DNA of 64,000 nucleotides from Cinclus cinclus (Eukaryota; Chordata; Aves; Passeriformes; Cinclidae): assembly GCF_963662255.1 (NCBI RefSeq), contig NC_085049.1, positions 60,683,158 to 60,747,157 of the forward strand, read 5' to 3'. Positions 1 to 11,512 of the stretch are shown in pieces (the first letter of the stretch is position 1; each line of letters begins with the position of its first letter). The notes below the pieces were generated by a model. It did no database searches, was not told the origin of the DNA, and saw nothing but the letters and a program-made list of their open reading frames with translations. A program made the translations under genes and the position numbers.

Positions 1-3000
1 ATCTGAAGAATGTGTGTGGTCTGACATGCACCCAGGTGGGCTGGCTGCAGGCAGGGGATGAGCAGGACATTCCCTTGGGAGTCAGGCTGCCCAGAGCAGC
101 AGAACAGCAGGATCTGTCACTGCAAGAAGAGAGTGGTACCATCCACTTAAAGCAGTAGGCACTGTGAGTCTCTGCCTCCTTGCATGGCAGACACAGCAGG
201 TCAGCCTGGCTGATGTGCCTGCCAGGAGCAGGTTTGGTTGTATTTGGTCCTTCTGTCTCCCTGGGTGAGGTTTGTCCCAATATCAACTGTGGCCACTCTG
301 CCCCAACAGAGTGGCAGATCCTGCGTGATCAGCATATCATGTTTGGTGCTTTCACTGCTGCTGTGTGGGTCTGATTTCCTGCCAGGGAAGAAACCTTTTG
401 TTCTGGTTATCAGCACCAAATTTTGCCTGTGCTGCTAGGCATTTTTGAACTATCTCTGAACTTGTCTTCACAGGCACACACATGCATGCTTGTACTTATG
501 CAACACCCATTAAAAGGAAAGAACACTCGGTATAAACACATACACACACAGAGCCATATGGACACATGCTTATTAATTGAAACCAGGCCCATGTACTGAA
601 TCTCTTTGTTAGCATCCAAATCCTGCCCAATCTGCCAGTACTTAGGAGATGCAAGACTGGATCACTTCCATTGTCTGTCACTTAAAAGCTGAAAATTATT
701 TCACTGGCCCCTGGCCTTTGCTCCCATATTCTTTGAGACGTGGCATTGACATTTTGTCTGAATACACATGTGGATAAATTGAAATTTTGCGAAGTGTACT
801 ACATATAATCTGTACCTGATGCTTACTCCTGTGCAGATGGTTAGCTTAAGGCATACAAATAATTTAACTTGTCAGATTCAGTTTAAGTGGCCAGGAACAC
901 AATGAACTCCAGAGCAGGGAATTTCTTCTTAAAAGTCTACTTTACACACTGGAAAACAGTCTCTTGATGATAAAAATACTTGATTACCCAGGAAATGTCA
1001 CAATAGAGTTTGGTGTGAAACTGAGCTATTGCTTTGGCATCCCAAACAATTCACTGGGATGAATACAAGAGCACATGGTGCTTCAACACAGAAACTCACT
1101 GATCTGGCAGAGTGGAAGCAGCTTTAGGAGAGGTCAGAGCTCAGTGGCAGTAAGTACTGCAAAGTGTAAAGCCTTATATTAGTCCCTGCAGATATTGAAA
1201 AGTTGGAAGAGAATGAGGTGGAAGTCCCCAGGCTGGACACAGAGGTACCTCCACATTAAGGCTGTTTAATGCTGCCAGGACAATTCAGAGGAATGCTTGC
1301 CTCTGCCCCAACTTTCTGTGTGATGCTGTGGGGAGCAGTCAGATTGCTGCGGCCATTTGCTGAGATTAAGTTTGTGTGTGCCACTTTACCCTCTCATCAA
1401 ACAAGACAAGATTTTCATGCAGTCACATATAATAATATCTTAAGATCTCTCTCTGGTATTTAAGGTCTGGTCCTGTAAACATATCCCTGTGTCCTGCGCT
1501 GTGCTCTGTAGGCAGAAGTTGCACCTGGGTCTCATGTCATGAGCACTTGCATTTCCTGGGCATGACTTGGGTACGTAAAATTCTGCCCTGAAGGCCAGGT
1601 CTCCAGCAGCCTGTGTGGTGAGTAGTGCCCAGCCTTCAAAAGACCAAACTCTAGCTTGTCTTCTTGAGATTGTTCAAACATTTTGGTCTGAGTGTTGTCG
1701 CAGACCATAATTTTCCTGAGGATTTGTTATTTCGAAACGCACTATATGCGTTGGATCTGTCTTCCCTCTAAAAGACCATCAGGAAGATTTGCCAGTGATT
1801 TATTGTGCCCATACTGGGGGGAGGGAAAGCAGATCATTAAGCCTCGAATACACCCTGCCATCTGGATGGGCTCAATGCGCAAGAAGGCGTAAAGTTGGGA
1901 TGCAAATGTGAGGCACTTGGTCCTTAGCCAAGACAGGGTTTGTGCTCAATTATTTCAAAGCACATCTATGCAGACATGACTTATTGCAGGGAAGGAAAGG
2001 GGCTGAAGGCAGCCCTTGGGACCTGCTTTGCAGAACTCACTGCAGCTGAAACCTATGGGAGCTGTGCTTTGAGTGCATAGAGGTTTTTATACATGGAGTA
2101 TTGGTGTCTTCACAGAGGTACCCAAGATGAACTGATCCTTTTGACATTTGTCTTTGTGTTCTTGTGTTACCCCTAGGTTTATGCCGGTGAGAGGCTTCCT
2201 GGCGTTCCCCAGATCAGGAATCCTGACCTGAGGTGACTGGTGGCTTAAGGAGAGGCATGCAATCTTCCTTCAACCTCTTTATGCAGGCAAGAAGATGAAT
2301 AGAGCTTGCTGTACTGAGAACATTATAGTGCGTTGTAGAAATACACTCTTGCCTCTCTGCCTTTACCATGGACTCTGAATATGATGCTGAACACATCACA
2401 ACCCCCCCAACTTTTCAGCAGTGGCCACGAGCTGTTTTGTGTGTAGAGGCCACTGTGCTGGCTAGAATTAATGGCCAGCATTGCAGATTTTTTAGCTGTG
2501 ATCTGCCTATGAAACAATTCCTCTGTTTCTAAAATATCTGTGATAGTGGTTTGGTTTTGTAGGGGTGACTGGAAGACAAAAGTCCTTTTGAGTTTGGGAA
2601 TGGCTTGATGGTGCTAATAATGAGGCCAATTGAAAAGCCCAGAAAGGAAGCAGAGCTCTGTATGCTGTGCAGTGCGCTGCTGGTGTGCAGATAAATACAG
2701 CCACAAGAGTGAATAATGAGGATAGCCTCATCCACAGAGCACTTCTGTATGCCGAGTGAGGCAGGGGGTCCACTAGAAAAGGGAAGAAAATAGGATCAGT
2801 TAATTAAAACTGTACCTCTATTATTATTTCTGTTTCTAGAGTTTGGTCCCTTTCCACAATCCATTTGCTATCAAATCAAGGATGGGTAGGAACAAAAAGT
2901 TTCTTTTTAGAGACTCTTGTGGGGTTGAAACTTACATTTGATATCAAAAGCCATTTCCTGTCCGTATCTGAAGTTGGTATTAGCTATTCTGCAGCAGTTG

Positions 3001-4687
3001 CCAGTAGAAACTGTTGATGTGTTGGTACACTTCCATTACCCATTGCTCTGCTCTGCAGTTTGGGAACTGGAAGGCATGCAGGTGGCTTCATTTTAATGTC
3101 TATTTAAAGTGTAAATGGCTGTCTGCAGTGCTCTTTGAAAAGGCAAGGGCTGTTGGAAGCTTTCAACACCGGTGGGAGCTAAGAGTGCACATGTGACAGA
3201 GAAAAGTGGCAAATGTGATGCAAGATAATTGCTGATGGCTTTGAGGATTAAAGCCAGGTTTCTGCCCCTTGAATACCAGTGGGAGCTCTGGAAGGTGGCA
3301 GCACTGGGAAGCAAGAGGAATGCAGTCCCCAGGGAAGCAGTGTGGTGAGGGTGTGACAAGGCATGTGTGAGTCAGCCCAGCCCTGGAAGGGCTGGGGATC
3401 AGGCTGGGAAAAGGGTGCTTTTGGCTAAATAATGTCAAGTGGTGCCTATTTGTGCCTCTTAATCTGGCTGTCTCGAAAGTAGGAATCTACATAGTAGCCC
3501 TGTTTTGCTTGTCAGAAAATATTAGACATAAGGTTTTCATAGACCCAGAAAGCAGAGGTAGTATGATTTCTCTCTCATACTAGAAATCTGCCTTTCCAGA
3601 CCTGCTGGAGGTGACTTTGCAGCCGTGTTTTCGATTTTTGTAAAGTAGGTGGTTAAAGTTGAGTTAAATCCATGCATATGAAGAATGCTGCTATAAATAA
3701 AAATTCCAGACAGTGAACGAGAGGAGGAGCAAGGACTCAGGGTCTGTGGCTTCCCATCCGTTGCACCTTCTCACAGAGAGAGCTCCATTTTACTTGAATC
3801 CTACTCAAATCAGTAATTCTGAGGAAAAGAGTAAGTTTACAACATAGGGACATGGATTTGTTCTCTTAGTTCCATCTGGCATAATACAAGCAGGGTTGTG
3901 TAGTGTTTTCCACTTGAATTCCAAATAGATCATACTCTACTGTGGCACAAAAGCTTTGCTGATATTTGGATACATGTGCAAAAATGTTGAAAATGCCAAG
4001 AAGTTAAGAATGGGCTCATTTTCCTGATTGTGGATCCTCTGAGCAACTAGTAGTTTTATCTATAGCATATGTGGTGGCCTAAGTGACATTGTGTTATATA
4101 TTACAGTCATGCTTCTCTACAGGCAAGCAATTATACAACAGGGACCACTAGATTTACTGCACTGCAAATACAAACTTTGCTCTTATTGCATCAAGGTCAT
4201 TGCAAATCTTCTGGTAGACACATGGCCAAAAGAAAAAAAAAAAAAAAAAAGAGGTTTCTCTTTGTCTCTCTGTTGCTCTATTGCAGGGATGTTCAAGGTC
4301 TCTACTGGGTGCCTGTGTCCAATTTTTGTGTCTTGGGTGCTTGAAACGAGATACTTAAACTTATGGACCTTGCGGATCCTCTGCAGCTTCCACAGATTGC
4401 ACTGGCAAATCATCAGGATTACAACCACACCCCTGAAAGCTGGTTGCCTTAGCACAGGTTTAGCTACTGAGTGCTGCAATCAGTCTTTAGGGATCTAAGG
4501 CTTGCTATTTGTGAAACTGAGAAAGACCCTGTTTCCTTAAGACCCACTGGAAGTGAAGGGCATTTAGCTAGAAAAGGTGCTCCCCCGAAGCAGGAGCTGT
4601 TGAGGTTCCTAAAGCTCTCAAGTTTTTTCATCTTCAGGCCATCTCATCACCTCCTCTATTCTCTGCTTCCAGTCTTCTTCCTCCAGG
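1..4687. other. Intergenic sequence, no gene recognised
   Basis: Both strands are stop-rich, with frames under 140 codons and no family resemblance. Apart from the poly(A) run at 4233 I see no clear element. By synteny with human, the next gene to the left would be GRIN2B, outside the window. Confidence 0.6.
4233..4250 (+). repeat. Poly(A) run
   Basis: Eighteen A, followed by unique sequence. No retrocopy body is recognised upstream. Confidence 0.9.
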
Positions 4688-4733
4688 TCGATGTTATTTC
4701 TTTGCCTCAGTTTCTCTGTCTGTACATAGCATC
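4688..4733 (+). repeat. Possible MIR-like SINE remnant
   Basis: GTTATTTCTTTGCCTCAGTTTCTCTGTCTGTACAT resembles the conserved MIR 3' core (CTCTGTGCCTCAGTTTCC..ATCTGTA). Only about 45 nt match, and the flanks are not recognisable. Confidence 0.35.
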
Positions 4734-7700
4734 AACTGCAGGAGAAAAGGGCAAACCCACTTATCTCCGTGAGCCCAAAACAGCTCTCAGCAGCCAAAGG
4801 GAACTGAGCCACGGTCATCTGTTCCAGACTGATGATTCCAAAGTTTTTGCTGATTCCCCCACAGAGTTTCTTCCTCCATTTCCATTTGTCCTGTGGTTTT
4901 CTTATTGGTGAGAAACACTCCCATGATGTCACACCTCTTGCCCGGGTCCTGATGCAGCATCCAAAGATGCTGCATTTTTCTTTTTCATGACATGCCACAG
5001 GCCAGCAGGGAGCCCATCTGAGAGCTGCCGAGTGGGGCTGGGGCATGCTCCCGTTTCCGAATTATACTGTGATAAATCAGCGCTGTCCTTGGCCGGGGAT
5101 AGCCGTACCACACAGAAACATAAATTCAGCAGAGGCATTTGCTGGGCTTGCACTGACCTCTAGTGACAACACAGGGGACCAGGGCCTTCCGCCACCAATG
5201 GGCTGAGAGGGCGCGTCTGGGTCCATCCACCGGTGCTGCACGGTTTACAACAGTTCACCAGAGTTTTTGGCAGAACTGTGAATGTCAGCCTACGCACTCA
5301 CTACTGCTCTAGTGTAGAAGCAAGCCCACTGACTGATGAGGGTCTGACTGCTTGGTAGATGACTGCAGTGGGTCTCAGGTGTCCCAGATTCCATTCACAT
5401 CCCTGCTAAATTGTTTGTACTCCCCAACCCACCAGTGTGGTGATGGTCTTCGTCTTTTGTAGTATTTGTTCTTCCTGTCCATCTCATTCTCCCTCCTGTC
5501 CCTAAATTTGATACCCCATTTCTTTCTACTGCCCCATTCCTTCATGGCATCTGATCACTGCCAGTCTGCCCAGGGGTGGTCCTGAGTACTACACCTCTGC
5601 GTTTGACCTCTGCATCACCTCCTCATCCCTGGCTCTCCTGCAGAGCATGAAAGTGCTTTTCAGAGCTGGGATGCAAAGGGCTGGGGTTCTGGTTTCTTTG
5701 CCGCGAAACTTCTTGTTGTATCACACAGTGGGTCATCCTCTGTGTGATGCACATGAAGCATCTCCTGGTTCTAATGCCATTTAGAAACAGAACCCTCTAA
5801 AAAATATAAAACCCTCAGCACAAGCTGAGGGTACTGAGGTAACCGTACTGAGGTTATCTTTTACTTCTCCAAGTCCATAAACGAAAATGGTTAAGAACTT
5901 TGGATGCAGCCCTGGGAGCTGCTGAATGTACCTTCAAAGTGCTTAGCAGGCTCAGCTTTTAGGGACGCCACTAGGAGTCATGGGCTACCAGCAGTTCCCA
6001 GGGAGTCCTGCATCCCCCTGGAGCACAGGGGGAACCTGCAGTGGCTGCAGTGTGAGAAGCACACGGAAACCTCTTTCACAGCCCCCTCTGTGGCATGCTG
6101 ATCCCACCCCTCACGGGCCATGCCCACAGCAGCACCCTTTGCTTTCTTGGCTAAGCAGCCCTGGCATGTGCATTTGTGGTTTCTGGGCTCTGAAAAACAA
6201 GACAGTGCCTCATTAAGTTAGATACTCCTGTCTCACACAGCCATACATTCCCCCATCCTCCCTAAGCCTTAGGAAGTGCTCTTATTCACTGAATTACAGC
6301 TCAGCTACTCCAGCTCCATGTTATCATCAGAGCAATGCCCAAAATGTTCTGCAGTGAGCACATCAATTAAATTATTCTGGTAGTTGCTCCAGAGAAAGAA
6401 ATAATCTATGATGCTCCATAAAACTCTGCATAAAAAGTCTCATCTATCTGTGAACTCCAAAAGCTTGTCTTTTGTCCACCTATACATTTATCTGGAAGGT
6501 TGACAGAGGCAGGAGAATTTCCAAAACCCCCTTCTTTAGCACCTCTGACTGTGTTATGTTCTCCAGGTCATCTGTATGAGAGTTACCATATCCACAGGAC
6601 AGAGTTCCACAGCACTGCCTCTTCCTTTTGATAGATCCAGTTCTGTTATCCAAACCCTGATACTGAAATTAGCCTCAGAGATGAGTTGAAGCATCTTGGC
6701 TTCTCATAAATCTCTGCTGAGGAGCATGCTTTCTGTATTTGCCTTGAGGCATCTGCTATGGATTGACCCCTCTGGTCTCTGGCTAACATGGTTCACATGA
6801 GAAGCCTGAGAGGGAGTGGAATGTAGGAAGGCTGCCAGCTACAGCCTTCCATGCTAGGCTGAGCAGAAAGGCAATCAGGTTTCCTAAGCACTGTAACAGA
6901 TGACAAGGTGTATATTTATACCAGATACCCACATACTTTGAGTGAATTGTGCAACATGAGATTTGTCATCATGCATCAGATCATAGTGTATCTAATTCAA
7001 TACTATGGTGCTGACAATGTTGGGAGAGCTGAGCTGCCTGCAGTGATGCACCTCACCAACTGTGCAATGCGGGAACAGAGGGTCTGCGATTAATATTCCT
7101 CCCCAGTTCCTCCAACAATCAACTGGTACCCTGACTGCTCTTATTATCTGAGCAGGCAGAGCTGCAAATATAAATAATCACAAGTTTAGGCAACCTTCTA
7201 ATTACAGCTAGTAGAACCATAGCATACATTTGTAGGCTGACCCCTGGACTGGATATATTTTCAGTGGGATAATATATCACGCTGATTTCACCTTACTTTC
7301 CTCTGTTAAAAGATTCCTGGGCTAGCTGCACCCAGGATGCCAGCAGTGGAGAGTTATTCTAGTGCTGGAAGCAACCTGCAGTTTTTTTCATCACTCCTGA
7401 CGTCATCTTTGATACCTTCCATGAGCTCTTCATTCTTTGCACACTTGTTTTTTATGTAGTTTTGTTTGATTTGGGGGTTTTTGTGTTTTGTTATTAGTGG
7501 TGATGGTTTGGTTTTTCTCTCTTGTATTTGCTGCAAGGGCATCAAGCCATTCTTCTGCTTTGGGTGTGCTGGCAGTCAGCCACATTCTGTAAATGCAGCA
7601 GGTGCTGCTGCCTTTGTGTTCACAGTGCTGTCATCACCCTTTGATCAGGCCAGGAGTCACTTACTTTGCTTGGCTGGTTTGGGCTTCTGCCATTCACAGA

Positions 7701-9034
7701 GCAGGGCTCTCCCCTAAGGCGTCCGCAGTGGCTTTTGCAACACCCCCATGAATATGTAGGGATAATTTCAAACCCCTTAATGTGGCCAGTTACTGGATTG
7801 CTTCTTCCCAGCCTACGTAGTGTGACTTTCTGGTCAGAGCAAGAATGCCTCTTGTCCAAAAAGCTCTTGCCCCCTTGGCCATCCCTCTTTCTTAGCCCAT
7901 TCTGCAGCTGATTTACTGTAGTCAAATGCCCTGAATTAGTCAGTTGTTTGTCTGTGTCAAACACATTTCTCCTTGCAGTGACCTACAGAAAAGAACCAGG
8001 GAGGGGGAATCATTTTGCTCTGTAGTTGAACCTCAGGCATGGGAACTGCTCCTCTCTGTTTCTTCTCTTTCAAAGGCTTCTCTTCCAAGTCCAAGGACTC
8101 TACTGTGAAGTGCTGGAGTCAGCTGTGGTCCTGGGCCTTGTGAAGCTTGGTCCCTGAAATCCCTGTAGTGGCTCTTGCAGGAGCGACATGACTTTGCCTC
8201 TCACAATCCATGTGGCACTAAGTCAGTGTCACTTCAGGCTGTGTTGAAGATTATTTTTGAGCAAACATCTGTCATATGACACAACCAATAGTGCTATTTG
8301 CTGCTATCCTTTTCTGCTTCCTTATGTTTTATAATTGATCCATCTTTGTTGGCATCTCCTTTTCTGTTTGATGTGTTCTGCCTTGGTGGTGCCAAATGTA
8401 ATTTTGTGCCTGTGAGCCCCTAACGTAACAGGACTCAGAAGAAGGTGGCAGCAGCTACTCAGTGTGGAGCAGACTGTTTCATTTGGAATGAATTATACTT
8501 CAGGGACCAGATATCTAGGTTTGTCAGATGCTGGGGACTCAGTGACTTTTTCCACCTGTAGATTAGGGTTGGAGCCCTTTAGTGATCCTTTAGTAGCCCA
8601 AGTGATATTTTTCAGGCAAACCAAGCTACCCAGAGTGTCCAGTAGCCTTCATATCCTTTCTAAGCTATCAATGACAACAGTCTGTGGTGACACAAATGCT
8701 GTTGAAAACCACTGTTCAAAAATGGAGATCATTGCCTATGATCTGTCCTAGTCATGCCAACAAGGCTGGCATTGCCATCCTGTGAGGTATCATATTGTCA
8801 CATCTGTACCATGCTAAGAGCAGGCCACAGATACCAGCCTAGCAGTGGGTGTGCTCCTGCAAGGCTGACTGGGTAGCTTCCCTCCCTACTCCCACCTCAG
8901 TGGGTAGCTCATGTCTCACCTGTCTTATCCATGTTGGCCAGATGGTCTTTGGTTACCTTGCCCTCCTAGGAGTGCCAGGAGCATGCGGAACAGCAGGACT
9001 CAGTGGCCACAGCACTAAGCAGTGCTCACAGCAT
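4734..9034. other. Intergenic sequence downstream of EMP1
   Basis: No coding exon is recognised. It contains a short perfect hairpin with a T-run (4952-4979), a hairpin plus 14 bp tandem duplication (5811-5858) and a palindromic TGACGTCA (7398-7405). The rest is unremarkable unique sequence. Confidence 0.55.
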
Positions 9035-9153
9035 TTGGACAGTGCTCTCAGGCACATGCTGTGACTCTTGGAATGGCCTCTGCAGGGCCAGGAGTTGGAC
9101 TTGAAGGTCCTGATTGCTTCCTTCCAACTCAGCATATTCTATAATTCTGTGAC
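9035..9153 (+). repeat. CR1 LINE, 5'-truncated 3' end
   Basis: The segment reads like the end of avian CR1: GCTCTCAGGCACATG, then GTGACTCTTGG, GCAGGGCCAGGAGTTGGACT, CCTTCCAACTCAGCATATTC and the terminal ATTCTRTRATTCTGTGA. It lies just beyond the likely end of EMP1 transcription, in the opposite orientation. About 120 nt remain, so it is a dead insertion. Confidence 0.85.
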
Positions 9154-9818
9154 TCCTGGATCCTCCTGATACCAAGACAAGTGTCCACTCATGACACAGA
9201 GTGAGCCCTTCCCACACCCTGTGATAAAACTTCAGCTCCTGAAGATTCATGTCACCATTCTACCCTCAATTAGCATGTCTTAGCTCTCTCTGCGGTAGAT
9301 CAATAGATAAAGAAAAATTTCCTACACAGCTGATTCTTGCTAGATCTTACCTCACAGCTCACAGGATTGTGTGCCAAGTTTTCTGAGATCTGCCAGTGTC
9401 CAGGGCTATGGACTCTTTGCTCAAGGTGTAGAACTGCAGAGGTGTTTGGCCAGACAGTGCTAGAGAGGCAACATCTATACCAACTTGTGAGACTCAGACA
9501 AACACCTTGGTGATTTTGCTCTGGGACAGATGAGATTCTGCCAGAGTGAGAAAGTATGTTCCCAGCTTTTTTGGGTGTGAAACAAAGCCTGGCACTGAGA
9601 CTGAGTGACACTACTGCTCACACTGTCTGCCTGAGCTTGCAGGCAGCCTGAAACAGGATCTCAGAGTTGTTCTGCTTCTTCCTTCCCTCCTGAACAGGAA
9701 ATCTCATATACTGGCATGCAAGAAAACATGGTAGTCCTGCATTGTCTTAAAGGGATGGGCTGTGGTTCAGTCAGAACAGCAAATATTTCTGCTAACAAAT
9801 ATCTGAAACATCAATGGG

Positions 9819-9870
9819 AAACAAACAAACAAACAAACAAACAAAAACACCAAAAAACCCCAAAAAAACC
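9819..9870 (+). repeat. (CAAA)n and A/C-rich tract
   Basis: Seven ACAA units followed by ACACC/AAAAACCC units. On the EMP1 strand it is G/T-rich and sits just past the probable poly(A) site, where it could act as the downstream GU-rich element. Confidence 0.85.
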
Positions 9871-9883
9871 CAGAGCAAAATTC

Positions 9884-9889
9884 TTTATT
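9884..9889 (-). terminator. Candidate distal poly(A) signal of EMP1
   Basis: AATAAA on the minus strand (TTTATT on plus), followed about 20-40 nt downstream by G/T-rich sequence, the usual layout of a cleavage/polyadenylation site. Confidence 0.5.
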
Positions 9890-10294
9890 ATAAAGGGAAT
9901 CAGATTTTATTTTTATACCCAGAAAGTTAAAAATATGCATTTCAAAATATTTACAATGACTATATATGAAATAATCTTTGTTAATGAAACACCAACATAC
10001 AGTACTAGAATATATCCACCAAACTGATAAAGTCTACATATGAAGAAAATGTAACAGAAAGAGAGAGAGAGGTAAATAGCATCCATGTACAGTCTGCACT
10101 AACATGGTTTTTTTATACTCTCCACCTTTTAGTTGTGAATGGAGTCACAGGAAATTTTGACCTCGTCTCTTGCAAATGCCTCTTGTGACTGAGATTCTTC
10201 AAACCAACAGAAATGTGTGGGTTGCAGCAGTACCAATGCCTAACTTTCATATGCCAGCCTTTCACATGGGGACCTTGTGTTACAGAGTGGATTC

Positions 10295-10415
10295 AGAATC
10301 TCTCAGCAACCCTGGGAGGTAGCAAGTTTTACGGAAGAATTTGGCAGATGAAAAGCACTGAGTTAAGTGGCTGGCCTAAGGCTGTGCAGCAAGGAGCAAA
10401 ACTCACAAGCCCTGC
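10295..10415 (-). repeat. MIR-like ancient SINE fragment
   Basis: Read on plus, the segment follows the reverse complement of the MIR/CORE-SINE body: a CCCTGGGAGGTAG-like start, then CAGATGA..CACTGAG..TTAAGTGGCTGGCC and a GTGCAGCAAG end. The element is therefore in the same sense as EMP1 and inside its inferred 3' UTR. MIR-type elements predate the bird-mammal split, so a diverged copy is plausible. Identification is by eye from the remembered consensus. Confidence 0.55.
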
Positions 10416-10730
10416 TTCATCGCTGCTAATCTCTCATTAGGGAATAAATTTCCTCTGCTAACCATGATCTGCTTTTGAGATGAGCTTTGTCACAAGGTGG
10501 GGCACTCAATATTATATACCAGGTGACGATGTGGGAAAAAAGCCCTGCCTACAAGATAAGGACTTGTCTCAGTAAGGATCTGCAATGTAGCAGTGCTGTT
10601 ACCATGTTCTGGAGTTGAACAGAAGATCATTTTAGTGTAGACACACATCCAGATGGTTCCTTCCCTGCATGTGTGCCACTGAGCAACTGCATCCTCTAAT
10701 TAAGAACCCCTGTATATCTTTACCCCTACA

Positions 10731-10733
10731 CTT

Positions 10734-10764
<31 letters not shown>

Positions 10765-10768
10765 CTCT
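10731..10768 (+). repeat. (CT)n(GT)n dinucleotide repeat
   Basis: About twelve CT units, then four GT units, inside the inferred EMP1 3' UTR. In the transcript it reads as CA then AG repeats. Confidence 0.93.
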
Positions 10769-10859
10769 AGCTCACTCCATCATCCATGACTGTATTTGCC
10801 ATTCCTTCTTGTATCTTATTCAATCAAATAGAAAACTGAACAGCAAAAAAATTTGCTGC

Positions 10860-10865
10860 TTTATT
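10860..10865 (-). terminator. Candidate proximal poly(A) signal of EMP1
   Basis: AATAAA on the minus strand, followed by a T-rich stretch inside a short inverted repeat (10841-10858). It would shorten the 3' UTR by about 1 kb if used. Confidence 0.35.
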
Positions 10866-11348
10866 TTTGTAAATATTTTAATACAAAATTAATCCAATTT
10901 CTATATAAAATGTAACAAAAGGCCCATCCCATTTGTATCAACGGATAAATAAAGGGGTCATAATCCTCACCCACAAGGCACACTCAAATGTAAGTGAGAA
11001 GGACTCTAGGAAGGGAAAAAGATATAACCCTTGTTTTTGTAGTGCCCTTTAATCATCACTGCTGAGCTTGAAGCTTTGTGAAGGTGTGGCACAACATTGC
11101 AGAAAAGGAGAAGAGCTGTCTGGGTCACTTGCAGATTTCAAGCCCCAGAGGTGCTAGATCATTAGAAGTTGTTTCTCCCTCTCTTTGGTGAAGGAGTTTC
11201 TGAGGATTCTAGATGTGTTAGTGATTTTTCTGTGGTGGCAGTGGTGATGATGGTGGCTGTTTTTGTCTATTGGCCCAACAGTTCTCTCAGCAGAGTAATT
11301 CTTCCCCACTCCCAGTAGCCAACCCTCTCCCCTAGACACCCATCAGCC

Positions 11349-11512
11349 TTATTTTTTTCTAAGAACAAGGTAGAGGATGCCAATGATGAAACTGAAGCAA
11401 AAGCAGATCCAGGCCAATATGAAGCAGTAGCCATGGTGAGGATTTGTGGAGTACGCCACCGCGCCTGTGAACCGAGCTGTGTAAATGGAGACTGCAGTCA
11501 GAATGCACATCC
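11349..11512 (-). CDS. EMP1: EMP1 terminal coding exon (TM3 end, second loop, TM4, stop)
   Basis: The acceptor is CCCACAG. The 164 coding nt run to TAA at 11351-11349. They encode the end of TM3, the second extracellular loop (two residues longer than I recall for human), the HHGY motif and TM4, ending LYLVLRKK. The open frame continues upstream of the acceptor to 11690, but that part is intron. Confidence 0.96.

Larger units (their letters stand above)
9865..11348 (-). other. EMP1: EMP1 3' untranslated region (inferred)
   Basis: From the EMP1 stop codon the minus strand is AT-rich and non-coding, down to an AATAAA at 9889-9884, where transcripts probably end about 20 nt later. A second AATAAA at 10865-10860 could give a shorter form of about 0.5 kb. 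A UTR of 1.5 kb fits the long UTR of EMP1 in other vertebrates. The region contains a CT/GT repeat (10731-10768) and a MIR-like SINE (10295-10415). The exact end is inferred, not seen. Confidence 0.6.
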
